Of a stretch of DNA of 64,000 nt, positions 36,540-46,239 are shown in pieces. Under the pieces are notes generated by a model, which saw only the letters and a program-made list of their open reading frames with translations, was not told the DNA's origin and did no database searches. The translations under genes were made by a program, and so were the position numbers. Source of the stretch: Kappaphycus alvarezii. Lineage: Eukaryota; Rhodophyta; Florideophyceae; Gigartinales; Solieriaceae. Every line of letters begins with the position of its first letter. Position 1 is the first letter of the stretch. The stretch covers positions 372,001 to 436,000 of the forward strand of contig NADL03000018.1 of assembly GCA_002205965.3 (NCBI GenBank). Reading direction: 5' to 3'.

Positions 36540-38760
36540 ACCCATTTTTGTACCGTATGATGGAAATTCAAACAACCCGATCTTTTCTTTCGTGCAGCTT
36601 GAACGGGTTTACTCCAAAGATGAACCGCACAAGCGAAAGTTCAAATGTCGGCTTTGCGCGAAAGTAGTGCTTTGGGACGTGGAACCACAAATGTCCGAAG
36701 CCACATGAACAGCAAACACAAGACAACTGACATCTCCGTGTCATTCGATAAACGTAAGGGGGTTCAGCTATTATATCAAGCCTGACAAACCCTGGCTTCA
36801 AGAAAATGTTCACCCAGAAGGTCAACAAATCGGGTTCCGTTCAGAAGAAATTTATTCGGTTATGCGCAGAATGGATTGCTCTCAATCAAAGACCGCTTTC
36901 TATTGTTGAAGATTCGGGGTTTCGCGCAATTGTAGATGAATTTGCTCCAAAATCAACCATGTCAGCCGTCAGACCGTCAGTCGTATTTTACAGAAATCTG
37001 AGGCTATTGTTGATAAGTTGAATGCAGATACACTCGAAAAGGTTCCGATTTTAGCCGGAACTACAGATGTTTGGACAGCCGAAAATAATGATTCCTATTC
37101 ATCTTTAACAATATCGTTCATTGACAGCGAATGGGGATACCATACAAACTTGGTATGCTGCACTAAGTTGGTTGGTCGCCATACTGGAAAGGAACTTTCA
37201 CGCTTTCTTCTTGAATCTACGAAGAAATTAGGAATCGAAAAAAAGTGGCTTTTATAACCACTGACAGCGCTGCTAATGCGAGGAAACAGGTCGAGCTTAC
37301 GTCGGAAGAGGAAGGGATTTTGGCTGAAATTGAGGATTCTGTACTGCTGGAGTCGCGGCTCGAGAAAATCAGAGAGCTTGAAAGTGGAGAGGAAACTGAC
37401 GAGGTCGCCTCGATTTATGCGCAAGAAAGGGATGCAATTACGTTTAAGGCAACTGAATCTGAACCCGCTTCCAATGAATCAGTATTCGAAGAAGCTGAAA
37501 CTGGACTGGATGACAAGGATGTTAATGAGGATTTCAGCGAAGATTCATTCGATTATCAGCTCAATTTGATCCTGAATGCTACCTTGCCGCAGTTGCCTGA
37601 AAACTTCTCCCTTGCAGATACTGTTCCTGAAAGATCCTCGACCAATGAGACACAGTTAGCCTACACTTTCAGATCTTCTTGGAACCGAATCGCATGTGCA
37701 TCTCATTCGCTTCAGATTTCGTCTCGTAAGGCATTCTCAGACAAGGAGATTGACGAATTACTTATGAAAGTGCGCCAGACTGTCAAGTTTTTTAAGAAGT
37801 CTGCAGTTGCTGCACAGTACCTGATTTCAGAGCTTTCGTCAAAAAATGCGGGTATATTGCGGCCAATTTTGGATGTTAAGACAAGATGGGGATCTACTGT
37901 TTCAATGGTTGAGAGGTTTTTGTATTTGGAACCCTATTTTGGATCCGCAGTCGAAAAACTGTATGCTGACAATGTTACATGGAAAGGTGTCGGTCCAGCT
38001 GATAGACCTACCGCTAGGGAAAAGCTATCCCTGAAAGCTATTGTTGAGCTATTCAGGGCAGTCGAAGAAAGTACAGCTTTGTTGGGCTCTCAAGTAGGCC
38101 CGACAATGCATTTGAAGGACATTTGTTCGGCAGGAATTTTGAAAATTCTGAAAAAGAAGAAGGAGCAAAATGTAATGGATTCTGTGACGCGAAGATTGGT
38201 AGATATTATCTGAATTAATCCTGAACCGCCGTAAGAAGAATAACCTTCAGTGTCCAATGGCAGAGCATTGCGCTCATGTTGCAACTCTTCTGACTCCCAG
38301 GTATTTCAAAATGAAGCACAAGGTTTTCTTGGGTGGAGTTGATGCTTACACACTTCTGACACAGCTGCTGTGAAGCTTATCTCAAAATTGGCGGAAAACT
38401 ACTTCACTATCACGGTTTCGTCAGGGTCGGATGCTTTAAATGAAAAAGCATCCGAACATTCAAAGAAGGGTGTTTTATCAAGTTTCGATTCAGATGATGA
38501 TGATGTGCAAATTGGGGATAAAGTTGATGCCTCCATTGATTCCGAAATTAACCTTTACAAGTTTATGGCGGCTTCTGCAAAAGAAATGGACCGCTTGATT
38601 TTTGGAAGAAGTATGAAGGCACATTCCCAATCTTATCTCGAGTCGCACGTGTCTTTTTACTCCTAATTCTTCCTCAACAACATCTGAAAGAGTTTTAGCA
38701 TTGCTGGATCAATTAGATCCAAGAAGAGATCCCGGCTGACAGCTGGCCTTACCGAATGTC
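36540..38760 (+). pseudogene. hAT transposase with BED-type zinc finger
   Basis: The N-terminal zinc finger is read at about 36625-36715 as KCRLCAKVV, then by frame change RGTTNVRSHMNSKH, giving C-x2-C and H-x4-H. The next block (36806-37021) has WIALNQRPLSIVEDSGF. The block at 37018-37257 has TTDVWTAENNDSYSSLTISF, the first catalytic region, and YHTNLVC. The block at 37245-38213 has TTDSAANAR, CASHSLQISSRKAF, KFFKKSAVAAQYLISELSS and DVKTRWGSTVSMVERF. After breaks, the C-terminal dimerisation region is recognisable as SSSTTSERVLALLD near 38665-38705. The 322-codon central block is intact. About five frame changes separate the blocks. Confidence 0.88.
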
Positions 38761-38879
38761 TTTTGAAAGTTGGAGACTATCTGAAGAGACAAAAGCATCT
38801 TCCAGACGAATTGAATTAGATCCGAAATATTGAGAATGTTATAAATTCTTTATTTGACGTCTTCTGAATACCTTTTATA

Positions 38880-39645
38880 TGTCAAGCTACATGAGGTATA
38901 ATAAAATATTATTCGCTCCTTTGACGAAATAGACTTCGATTTATAGACATACGCACAGCTTTTCTGCCCCAAGCCCTGTAAAAATAGATATTTATCGATA
39001 TACATGTAAATAACTACAACTTACCCCTTTCAGGTAAGTTCAAGATTCACTTTCACATGTTTAATGGACTCCAGTTTATATAAGGTGTTTCTTGTAATAA
39101 ATTCGAAAAATATTAAAAAACAGCCTTTTACTCACAAAAAATTTAAAACATAGCTGCCCTTCTGGCGACATATTTCTATGAGTAGCACTCCAATCTCTGG
39201 CGCTTCTTAGCTGGCATCTAGATAACAACTTCCTTGTACTACGTTATGACAGTAATCTGAGAACGATCTCGGAATCAGGAAATTAAATCACCGCTCCAAC
39301 TAAGTTGCTGCGAGAAAGGATATGACTATCCAGAATCCCAGGACTTAGGCTTAACCACTCGACCACGGGTCGATTGTTGAGAATAATGACGCGAATAGTT
39401 GTATATATACATTTGGATTTTTCAAATGTGGCCTGTCGCTGCACGTGGCCGACGTGGACCACCCGGTTAGCACTTAGCTAGCAGTATAGTCGGATCCTGC
39501 AGCGGACACCCGTTCTACTGATGCATAAAGTTATCACACTGAGTGGCCGCATTGATAGTTTTCTGCAAATGAGTGCATTTGCCAGGCTGCTCAAATAATT
39601 GAAGTGGCTCTGTTTCTTTGGGTTCGAACCCTTACTCTGAAGATC
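38880..39645. other. Non-coding 3' part of the hAT element
   Basis: AT-rich sequence without a recognisable gene lies between the transposase and the tandem repeat. On the minus strand near 39365-39330 the words TGGTCGAGTGGTTAAGCC resemble a tRNA-Ser/Leu A box, but no complete tRNA follows. Confidence 0.4.
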
Positions 39646-39800
39646 GTAGTGTACTGTACTGTACTCCATGTTGTACTGTACTGTACAGTGTCCATGGTGC
39701 ACTATACTGTACAGTTGCACTGTACTGTACGGTACAGTGTACAGTGTCCATGGTGCACTATACTGTACAGTTGCCGCATTGTACAGTTCAGTGCATGACT
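39645..39800. repeat. Tandem repeat built from TACTGTAC palindromes
   Basis: A unit containing GTGTCCATGGTGCACTATAC followed by TGTACAGTTGC occurs twice with a spacing of about 56 bp (near 39690 and 39746). TGTACTGTAC words surround it. Most of the unit is self-complementary in short stretches. Confidence 0.75.
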
Positions 39801-39892
39801 GCATGTTGCACGTTTCTGGTAGCCTTACACTGTAATGTAAAGAACTTTACACTACTGTATAGCACAGTGCGGAACTATTCCGTTCGTCATGA

Positions 39893-40309
39893 CTAGTGTC
39901 TATTGGACATGCGTTGTCCTCATATGACTACAGTTTCCGATACATTTTGAACAGTAAATGTCTTGGAAGCCTGAAATTTTTACTGCAAAAAGGTTTTTTT
40001 GTGTAGTTACAGTACAGTAATTCTTACTGTACATGCGCCCTCGTTTTTAAAACCCCCCACGATAATACGAACTATATTCCTTCCAAAATGAAGCTGTTTT
40101 CACAACTTTCTTGCTAAGAGCGGAAGGTGGTGAGGGAAAACTGCTCTAGCATTCACCGCCGTCAATAATTGAAAGTTGTTTTGATCGGCCATCTGCACTC
40201 ATGAACTAATGCGGAGGGACAAGAAATGCACTGAGACAAAAACTTTTGTATTGAAGAAAAGGTGCTAAAACCTGTCCTCATATGAGGACAACGGTCCAAT
40301 AGACACTAG
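39893..40309 (+). mobile_element. MITE with CTAGTGTCTATTGGAC ends (copy 2, nested in hAT element)
   Basis: The left end CTAGTGTCTATTGGAC and the right end GTCCAATAGACACTAG are inverse copies. Inside them lie GTTGTCCTCATATGA and its inverse TCCTCATATGAGGACAAC, giving TIRs of about 35 bp. The element is 417 bp, non-coding, and the reverse complement of 28934-29353. Its ends are better preserved than those of copy 1. It lies 211 bp inside the right end of the hAT element, so it inserted into that transposon. Confidence 0.88.
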
Positions 40310-40529
40310 GGGAATAATAATTATGACCAGCTAGGTCATTAAAATATGAATTCATAGTCATAATTATTGATCATAGTCATAATTATTGACTATGACTTCA
40401 TAAATTATTTATGAGGTAATTCCTGTCTAGGTCTGAGGGAATAAAATTACCCGGTAATACAATATTTTATTTATTAAGTGCCTGTCACGCAATAATTTTT
40501 TTTATTACCGGCCATCACTAGGTGAGTGG

Positions 40530-41110
40530 TGGATCGTCAGATATGGTGGGCGAGCAACTTTAGCCGTGGCCACAGCAGGTCAAGTCACAGCACGCAAATT
40601 GTAGATGCGACGACAAATAGCCCGCGTTGACTTGGAGATGGGGCCGAAAGAAGATTGTTTAGAAAACGGCCTGTATCGGAAGAGGGCGCAAGGTTGGAAC
40701 AGGAAAGTTTAGTCTCCCTGAGGGCCGTCAGATATGTTGAGTGAACGATGTGCCAGCTCGCGGTCAAGGTCGCGAATCTTGTCCCGATAGCTCAGCCTGC
40801 TGAGCCACCTGCTATTTGAATGGCCTTCGTGCGAGTAGCCGACTTTTAGATGACAGGATATAGATGTCACAGGGGAGTGGGCGCGGTTGCAGCGGTGGGA
40901 TGTTGTTAGCCACAGAAGGGACTACAAATTCCGGTGGCCAGCTTGGTGGCAGGCCACCGGAATTTTAACCATATGGTTTACCTTTGCGACATCGTTCCTA
41001 ACGCGCATTCCCAAGCTGGGCAGCGACGAACTCCAATTATCGTAACTTACGCTGTCAGGTAGCCTAGTACGCCATTTATAATACATCAAGTAAAGATGAT
41101 ATCAACAAAA
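40530..41110. other. Spacer between hAT element and LINE relic 5
   Basis: No gene was recognised. A tRNA-like word at about 40780-40810 (GATAGCTCAGCCTGCTGAGC) has no matching B box. Confidence 0.4.
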
Positions 41111-41112
41111 AG

Positions 41113-42326
41113 TTGACAGCTGCGCTGGAGGCAAGGAAAGCGGCAGTAAATTATTGCTGTTCAAAACAAAGGGAGACCAGAAGAAAGTTTCACCCGCAGT
41201 GGACTTCCGCATACGCTACGCCGCGTGCTTGTGCACTAGCCTCTGGCCGCTTCCGTGGCGACCGGTCCTTCTTCCTTCGTCAGGCTGGGCCTTCGCTCCG
41301 CCGTTTCGCCCTGTCCATCCCCGGGATAGTCGACCTTTCGACCCTTGACCCTCCAACTCTAGCTGCTTCACCCACCAACACTCTAACCCTTCTCAAACGG
41401 GTGCAGCAAGAGGCGCGGGCAAGAGTACATTGGCACGACGAATCCTGGGCGAATGCCCCAAACCCGACCTCCCATAGAGACGCCGTCATTCGACATCGCA
41501 TCCCGTCATTCGCCATCGCATCCGTGGCTTAGCTTTCCGCCGCAGCCCCGCTGCGGCGTTTCTCTTCGCTCACACCACGGCAGCTACGAAGTTGCACACC
41601 ACACACTGGAAGACCATACTCCGCCGTCACCTCGGACTGCCAGTGTATGATGACTCCATGCCCCTCAACTGCCACCACTGTGACCACCCCTTGGACACCT
41701 CGGGAATCACGCCGCCGACCTCTGCTGCCCTGTTTTCGGCCGTCGTCATCGCCATGACACGCCCTGTTGTGCGTTTGCGACACACGTTACCCGTGCCGCG
41801 GGTCTAGATACTCGGCACGAGGTTCCGCTCCTCGTCCCGGGCACTGAGCTTCGGCCCGCCGATATCCTTGTACAACCCCCCCAACCCCGGAAGGCACAAC
41901 GTTGTGCCCCATTGCGTGTGACATCACTGTCGTCTCCTCGTCTCACCGTTCAAGGCCGCAGTTCGCACCAAGGCGACCCAGGTTGCCGGTGGCGCTGCTG
42001 AACTGGCGGAGCGCGAGAAGGTTGCAACTCTGGAACGCAATCTCGCCCGACGCCTCCCCGCTCCCTCAACTGGCCCATATTCAGCGCCTTACACGCGGAA
42101 CTTCGCGTTTCGAGCTCTTGCGTTTGATTCCCTGGGTGCCCCTTCCTCTGGTACAATTGCGTTTATCGAGGAGTTAGATCCGCGGATCGCGTCCAAGTGT
42201 CACTCGACACTTGGCGTTATCCGCCGCGTATCGACTGAGTTGCAACCCCTGGTCATCCATTACTCAAGCTATACTGTCCCGAGCCCCGATGCGCAGGACG
42301 AGAAGGTACATCCGGTTAGACCATAG
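41113..42326 (+). pseudogene. LINE-like ORF2 C-terminal relic, longest copy (copy 5)
   Basis: The reading begins with a 139-codon open block (41113-41532: FRGDRSFFLRQAGPSLRRFA, RARVHWHDESW). It continues by frame change with HPWLSFPPQPRCGVSL, LRRHLGLPVYDDS, CHHCDHPLDTSGDHAADLCC and RRHRHD. PGTELRPADILVQPPQPRK, VTSLSSP, ALAFDSLGAPSSGTIAFIEE and LQPLVIHYSS follow. This is the full order of the post-reverse-transcriptase region typical of LINE ORF2: AWL/RLG, CCHC-like GDHA motif, RHD, PG-RPADI, FDSLG. The reverse transcriptase itself is missing upstream. Confidence 0.78.
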
Positions 42327-42329
42327 CCG

Positions 42330-43072
42330 TATAGTTGGGACGTGAACAGCCCCAGTACATATTGAATGCATTAAACTTCTACCATCAGTAAATATATAAT
42401 CATCTTCACTTCATGTATTATAAAGGCGTACAAAACTAGCTGACAGTGTAAGCGAAGATAGTTGAAGTTCGTCGCTTCCCAGCTTAAGAGTACGCGCTAG
42501 GATCGATGTTTCACCGGTCGACGAGATTCGTTGCCGCAGGTGATCAGTAAATAAAATGTTCATCCCACCATCAACGGTAAATTCGAGGTCAGAGAGCTGA
42601 AAAACTTGCAGTGTAAGCATAACCACTTACAGACAATGATAACCGCAACGAAGAAAACTCCGGACGAACGAACTTTACATTACTGTACGCCATGATAGCG
42701 TTTATTACTGATTTACAGTATTCTTGTGCAATGTACTGTAAAGTATACTGCTGTACCATTATCTATTTGATCCCCTCCAGTACAGCGTATAAACAATATT
42801 CAACATTACAGTACTTGTTTACAAGTGATGGTCCCGAGTTCCCACAAAGCTTTCACACGACCGTGGCGCTGTGGGGAGCAATTCGCACAATATCTTGCAA
42901 CTGCCATTCATAACGTACACGTCCATACTACGTATACTGTACTGTAACACAGATCACTCGGTGTCCACATTTGGCTAAAACTCCCACCGTCGTTCACCTC
43001 TCTCTGCAACTGAGTCCCCGATTCTCCTGCAACTCTCCACCTGTCCTCTAGTGCTCCCTACCATCAATTAGT
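42330..43072. other. Upstream region of the UBE2Q-like gene
   Basis: No gene was recognised. It contains several TACTGTA-type words (42690-42960). A pyrimidine-rich leader (about 42985-43060, CTCTCTCTGCAACTGAG and similar) lies immediately before the ATG at 43073. Confidence 0.45.
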
Positions 43073-44098
43073 ATGGAAGTGGCCGCTCTTGAAGCCCTCA
43101 AAAAATGGAAACCAGACGAAAGTACAGCTAATATAGCTCACTTCAGGCATTCGCCCCCAAGATTGAGTTGGTACAGCTGGACCAGGCTCTTTCGCTGCTC
43201 GTGCATCATTTCAGTTTCCCGACAGTGGTCGCTTCCACCTTGTTCTCAACGGCTCCAAGTCTGAAGACGGCCTTTCCCAATACTTGAAGGTGATTCTGGT
43301 CTTCCCGAAGGTTTTGTAATGGAGGTCAACGATTACATGATTACATCCCTCGTCGACCAGATCCCACCATCCAATCCCGAAGCAGTTGTTCAAATCACCA
43401 TGGAGCACATTAGTAGGATCTTTGAGAAATTTAATTCTCCACCTCCCGCTCCTTCATTGACTCCGCCACCTGAAAAAGAAGACCAGCCTTCCGCCTACAG
43501 TCGAAAGAGGAAGGCAGCCGCGCTTACCAAATACGTCGACCCAGTTTTTGGACAAACTCGTCTCGCCAACGCCATTCTCCTGAAACAATTCAGTCTACTT
43601 AGCAAGATGGATACACGGAAGGATGGCTTCCTAGCTCAACCTATTGACGACAACCTCTACAAGTGGAGCGTCAATCTCTACTTTGACAATACGTCTTCGG
43701 AAATCGAAGCTGACTTGTCCACGATGGCATCACATGATCATGTTACACTGGAACTCAACTTCCCGGCTCAGTACCCGAACAAGCCCCCTGTAGTTCGCGT
43801 TGTCTGCCCCTTCATTTCGAATGGTCACGTGGCTCCTCACGGCGGTCTCTGCATGGAGTTGCTCACTACATCTGGATGGGCCCCTGTCAATAGCATAGAC
43901 GTCGTCTGCATTCAGATTCGCGCCATGCTCATCCAAGGTCACGCCCGCATTCATCCTGCCAGGCAACACCGTTTGCCCGACTACACATTAGAGGGTGCCT
44001 TGCAAGACCTTCGCAAAATCGTCGTGTTTCACTCCTGGAATGTGCCTAAGCCGGGTCCTTCCCGGATGAAGCGTCGATTGCGCCGTGAGGAAAGTTAG
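43073..44098 (+). CDS. UBE2Q-family ubiquitin-conjugating enzyme (E2), with apparent frame changes near the N-terminus
   Basis: E2 enzymes accept ubiquitin on a cysteine and pass it on with an E3. The intact block 43319-44098 (259 codons) holds the catalytic fold: FLAQPIDDNLYKWSVNLYF, VTLELNFPAQYPNKPPVVRV, and HGGLCMELLTTSGWAPV with the active Cys at codon 178 of that block (TGC 43850-43852). IQIRAMLIQGHARI follows. GxxCMELLxxxGW and the following IQI-A-L--G-ARI are diagnostic of UBE2Q. Upstream, MEVAALEALKKWKPDES (43073) and LQAFAPKIELVQLDQALSLL, then DSGRFHLVLNGSKSEDG, then YLKVILVFP read as the N-terminal domain. They are joined by one-base steps near 43130, 43222 and 43305; the last two are at TTCCCGA. 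No introns are seen. It converges on the SDR gene across 224 bp. Confidence 0.88.
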
Positions 44099-44322
44099 GA
44101 ATGCTAACTGCAAACCTGGTCATCCGCTTGTACGTCGGTTTGGCACCCACAGATGCATTCCATGATGTTGCAGTTAACCTGTCAGTTGCAAGCGTGTTAC
44201 AATTGCACTTTCTCCCTTTCTCAACAGATCGCCTGCAAAGCATTGAACAAGAACATAACCTTCCCTAATGTGACAGCTTTTTACTGAGAGTGGCGAAGTC
44301 TTGCGATACCAGATAGCACTCC

Positions 44323-45549
44323 TCATGCAGGCTCCTCGTGACGTTGCCGAATGTACCGATGCAATACAAATGTGACTAATCCAACGAAATTGATGCATGC
44401 TTTGAGTGCCGCAGGCACAAACTGCTGTTTCACAGATCCAGCATTCATTTCATACCGTACAACCTGTTCAGTCCCGGAAAGAATAGAGTGCTTAGGGGTG
44501 TATCCTAATCTGCGCAGCCGTTTATTCGAATACTCGCGATCCCTCACGCTCTGCATGACTGTTTTCGGATGGTAAATGAAAATCCTTTTCTTACCAAAGT
44601 TCATGATCGGGGCAACGATCTGTATCAAAAGCTTCCCAAGCGGAAGACTCAAGTACAGAGCCGGCCTCCAAATTCCGAGAACGTCTGCCATTTTCTCGAT
44701 GATTTGCCGGTTTGTAACACTTTCATCAGGGCAGATGTGAAAAATTCCGCCTACCGCTAATGGATGCGTTGCGCACAGAATCAATCCTTGCACAACGTCA
44801 TCGACGTGAGTAAACATTAGTTTCCCAGTCATAGGGGATGGTGCGATTATAGATATTCCTGAAGCTACCATTTGCATCATTTCGAAGAAGAAGAAGCGCT
44901 CATCCGGCCCGAAAACGCCCGTCGGTCTTGCGATTACTGTGTTCAGCTTTTCCGCGTACTCTGCAACGATATCCTCCGCCATGACCTTAGAACGCCCGTA
45001 ATCGGAGTCGGGGTGACGTGGGGCGCTCTCATCGGCCTTGCCAAGGCTGTCGGTACAACCCACGGCCTCCGTGGAGGAAACATAAACAAAACGCATCTTG
45101 GTGCCACGTCGGACACTCTCGTTGGCACAAGCCTCCAATAAGTTCCTCGTGCCGTCCACATTAGTACGAAACAAAGAGGTTGTATCCGATGGGAAGAAAT
45201 CCATCTCCGCGGCGAGGTGGATGACGACATTTGCGTCTTTGACACATCGTTCAAGGGCCGGGACATCATGGAGATCGGCTTTGAGGACAGTTGGGCCTAA
45301 GATGGGATAGTTAAGGAGGCGTTGGAGAGAGACGACGTCGGACTTTGGGCGGGCCAAGCAATGGGGATAAAATACGGATGGCAGCGACGGAGGTGGCGAG
45401 GAGCTGTCGGCCAATGAAACCTGTTGCCCGGTTACTACGACACGACTTGCTTCTTGTGAGGTGTTGCCATCTCGGGCCAAGCACGCGATGGCAGATATCC
45501 TGTGTTTAACCGCGGCCAGAATGACAAAATGAAGTTGGATGGTTGCCAC
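44323..45549 (-). CDS. Extended short-chain dehydrogenase (NAD-dependent epimerase / 3-beta-HSD-like)
   Basis: This is a 408-codon open frame. Core signatures are DANVVIHLAAEMDF, TNVDGTRNLLEAC, FVYVSSTEAVG (Ser 159), the catalytic DYGRSKVMAED (Tyr 184, Lys 188) and VIARPTGVFGPDE. FTHVDDVVQGLILC and GIFHICPDESVTNRQI follow, as in extended SDRs acting on nucleotide sugars, sterols or flavonoids. The last 25 residues contain a hydrophobic helix (NFVGLVTFVLHRYI), suggesting a membrane tail as in some 3-beta-HSD/sterol-type enzymes. The nucleotide-binding Gly motif is off-frame: VVVTG is followed by QQVSLADSS, while the +1 frame reads ATGFIGRQLLATS, and the original frame resumes at LARPKSD. Two compensating indels at GGG and CCCC runs explain this. 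The substrate is unknown. Confidence 0.87.
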   Translation of the reverse strand: MATIQLHFVILAAVKHRISAIACLARDGNTSQEASRVVVTGQQVSLADSSSPPPSLPSVFYPHCLARPKSDVVSLQRLLNYPILGPTVLKADLHDVPALERCVKDANVVIHLAAEMDFFPSDTTSLFRTNVDGTRNLLEACANESVRRGTKMRFVYVSSTEAVGCTDSLGKADESAPRHPDSDYGRSKVMAEDIVAEYAEKLNTVIARPTGVFGPDERFFFFEMMQMVASGISIIAPSPMTGKLMFTHVDDVVQGLILCATHPLAVGGIFHICPDESVTNRQIIEKMADVLGIWRPALYLSLPLGKLLIQIVAPIMNFGKKRIFIYHPKTVMQSVRDREYSNKRLRRLGYTPKHSILSGTEQVVRYEMNAGSVKQQFVPAALKACINFVGLVTFVLHRYIRQRHEEPA

Positions 45550-45554
45550 AGCCG

Positions 45555-46235
45555 GCGAACTGAGAATTTTACTTCCCCACCCACTTGTTGCGTTTGAATG
45601 CTATTCGGCCGGTTCGGATGGTTTTGGCCTCAGCGCAATCTATCAAGTAACGATGGCCGACTCCATCGCTTTCCAAATCTTCGCACCGCCCGCATTAACC
45701 ACCACCATTGGTCCGTCCGTATCTAGAAAATATATTTACTATACTAAAGAGATTACGCATTACGAAATTCGTATCATTTTTTTGAAATAGCACCAAGATA
45801 TTGCACTTAACTAGTCTGTTGATACTGTAAAGCCACCCTTATACAGTAGTGCAAAGATATCCCTATTGCTTTTACTGATAAGTATAGTGATCCTAACCTA
45901 CAGTGCGCGAAATGAAAAAAGCAACATTGACTTTTACATTTGCAAGCACCTCTTCAGGTTATTGGTGTCTGAACTACCCACCACAGTACTTTTAAAGGAG
46001 AAACACGAATATGAAATCATTTTCATGCTTGGTGAAACCTTCAAGGTTATATAAAAAACACTGCTTCCGAGCCGTTTGCCGATGCGAAGCCAAAAAGAAT
46101 CAGAAAGTACCAAACCACTTTCTGGCGGAAACCGAAACGACAGTTACGGAGGGGATAGATTTGAAGGAAAAATACTACATTAAACTGATTAGAATGCCTT
46201 TCATCACGAAACTCAAACGACATGCTTCCGAACAT
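45555..46235. other. Spacer between the SDR gene and the Tc1 relic
   Basis: This would contain the promoter of the minus-strand SDR. No motif was recognised. A short Lys-rich frame at 46011-46310 may overlap the start of the Tc1 transposase region but shows no signature before about 46240. Confidence 0.4.
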
Positions 46236-46239
46236 GTCC

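Larger units (their letters stand above)
35833..40520 (+). mobile_element. hAT-superfamily DNA transposon with TIRs and 8-bp target duplication
   Basis: The left end TAGTGATGGCGGG (35833) is matched by the inverse of the right end, CCGGCCATCACTA (ending at 40520). GGTGAGTG stands directly outside both ends (35825-35832 and 40521-40528). Eight-base duplications and short TIRs of this kind are hallmarks of hAT elements. The 4,688-bp interior encodes a BED zinc finger and hAT transposase on the plus strand (36540-38760), and contains a tandem repeat and a nested MITE. The exact 8-bp duplication shows that the boundaries have been preserved since insertion. Confidence 0.93.

Noticed and set aside
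39330..39370. tRNA-Ser/Leu-like A box on the minus strand (TGGTCGAGTGGTTAAGCC)
   Set aside because: No B box or acceptor stem follows at the expected distance. It may be a SINE head or chance.
39623..39634. GGGTTCGAACCC as a possible tRNA B box
   Set aside because: It is a simple 12-bp palindrome without an A box or acceptor stem on either strand.
40780..40815. GATAGCTCAGCCTGCTGAGC, a tRNA-like D-arm
   Set aside because: The anticodon, T-arm and acceptor parts are absent.
43108..43160. A 25-base GT...AG mini-intron in the UBE2Q-like gene
   Set aside because: Removing it does not restore the observed downstream frame.
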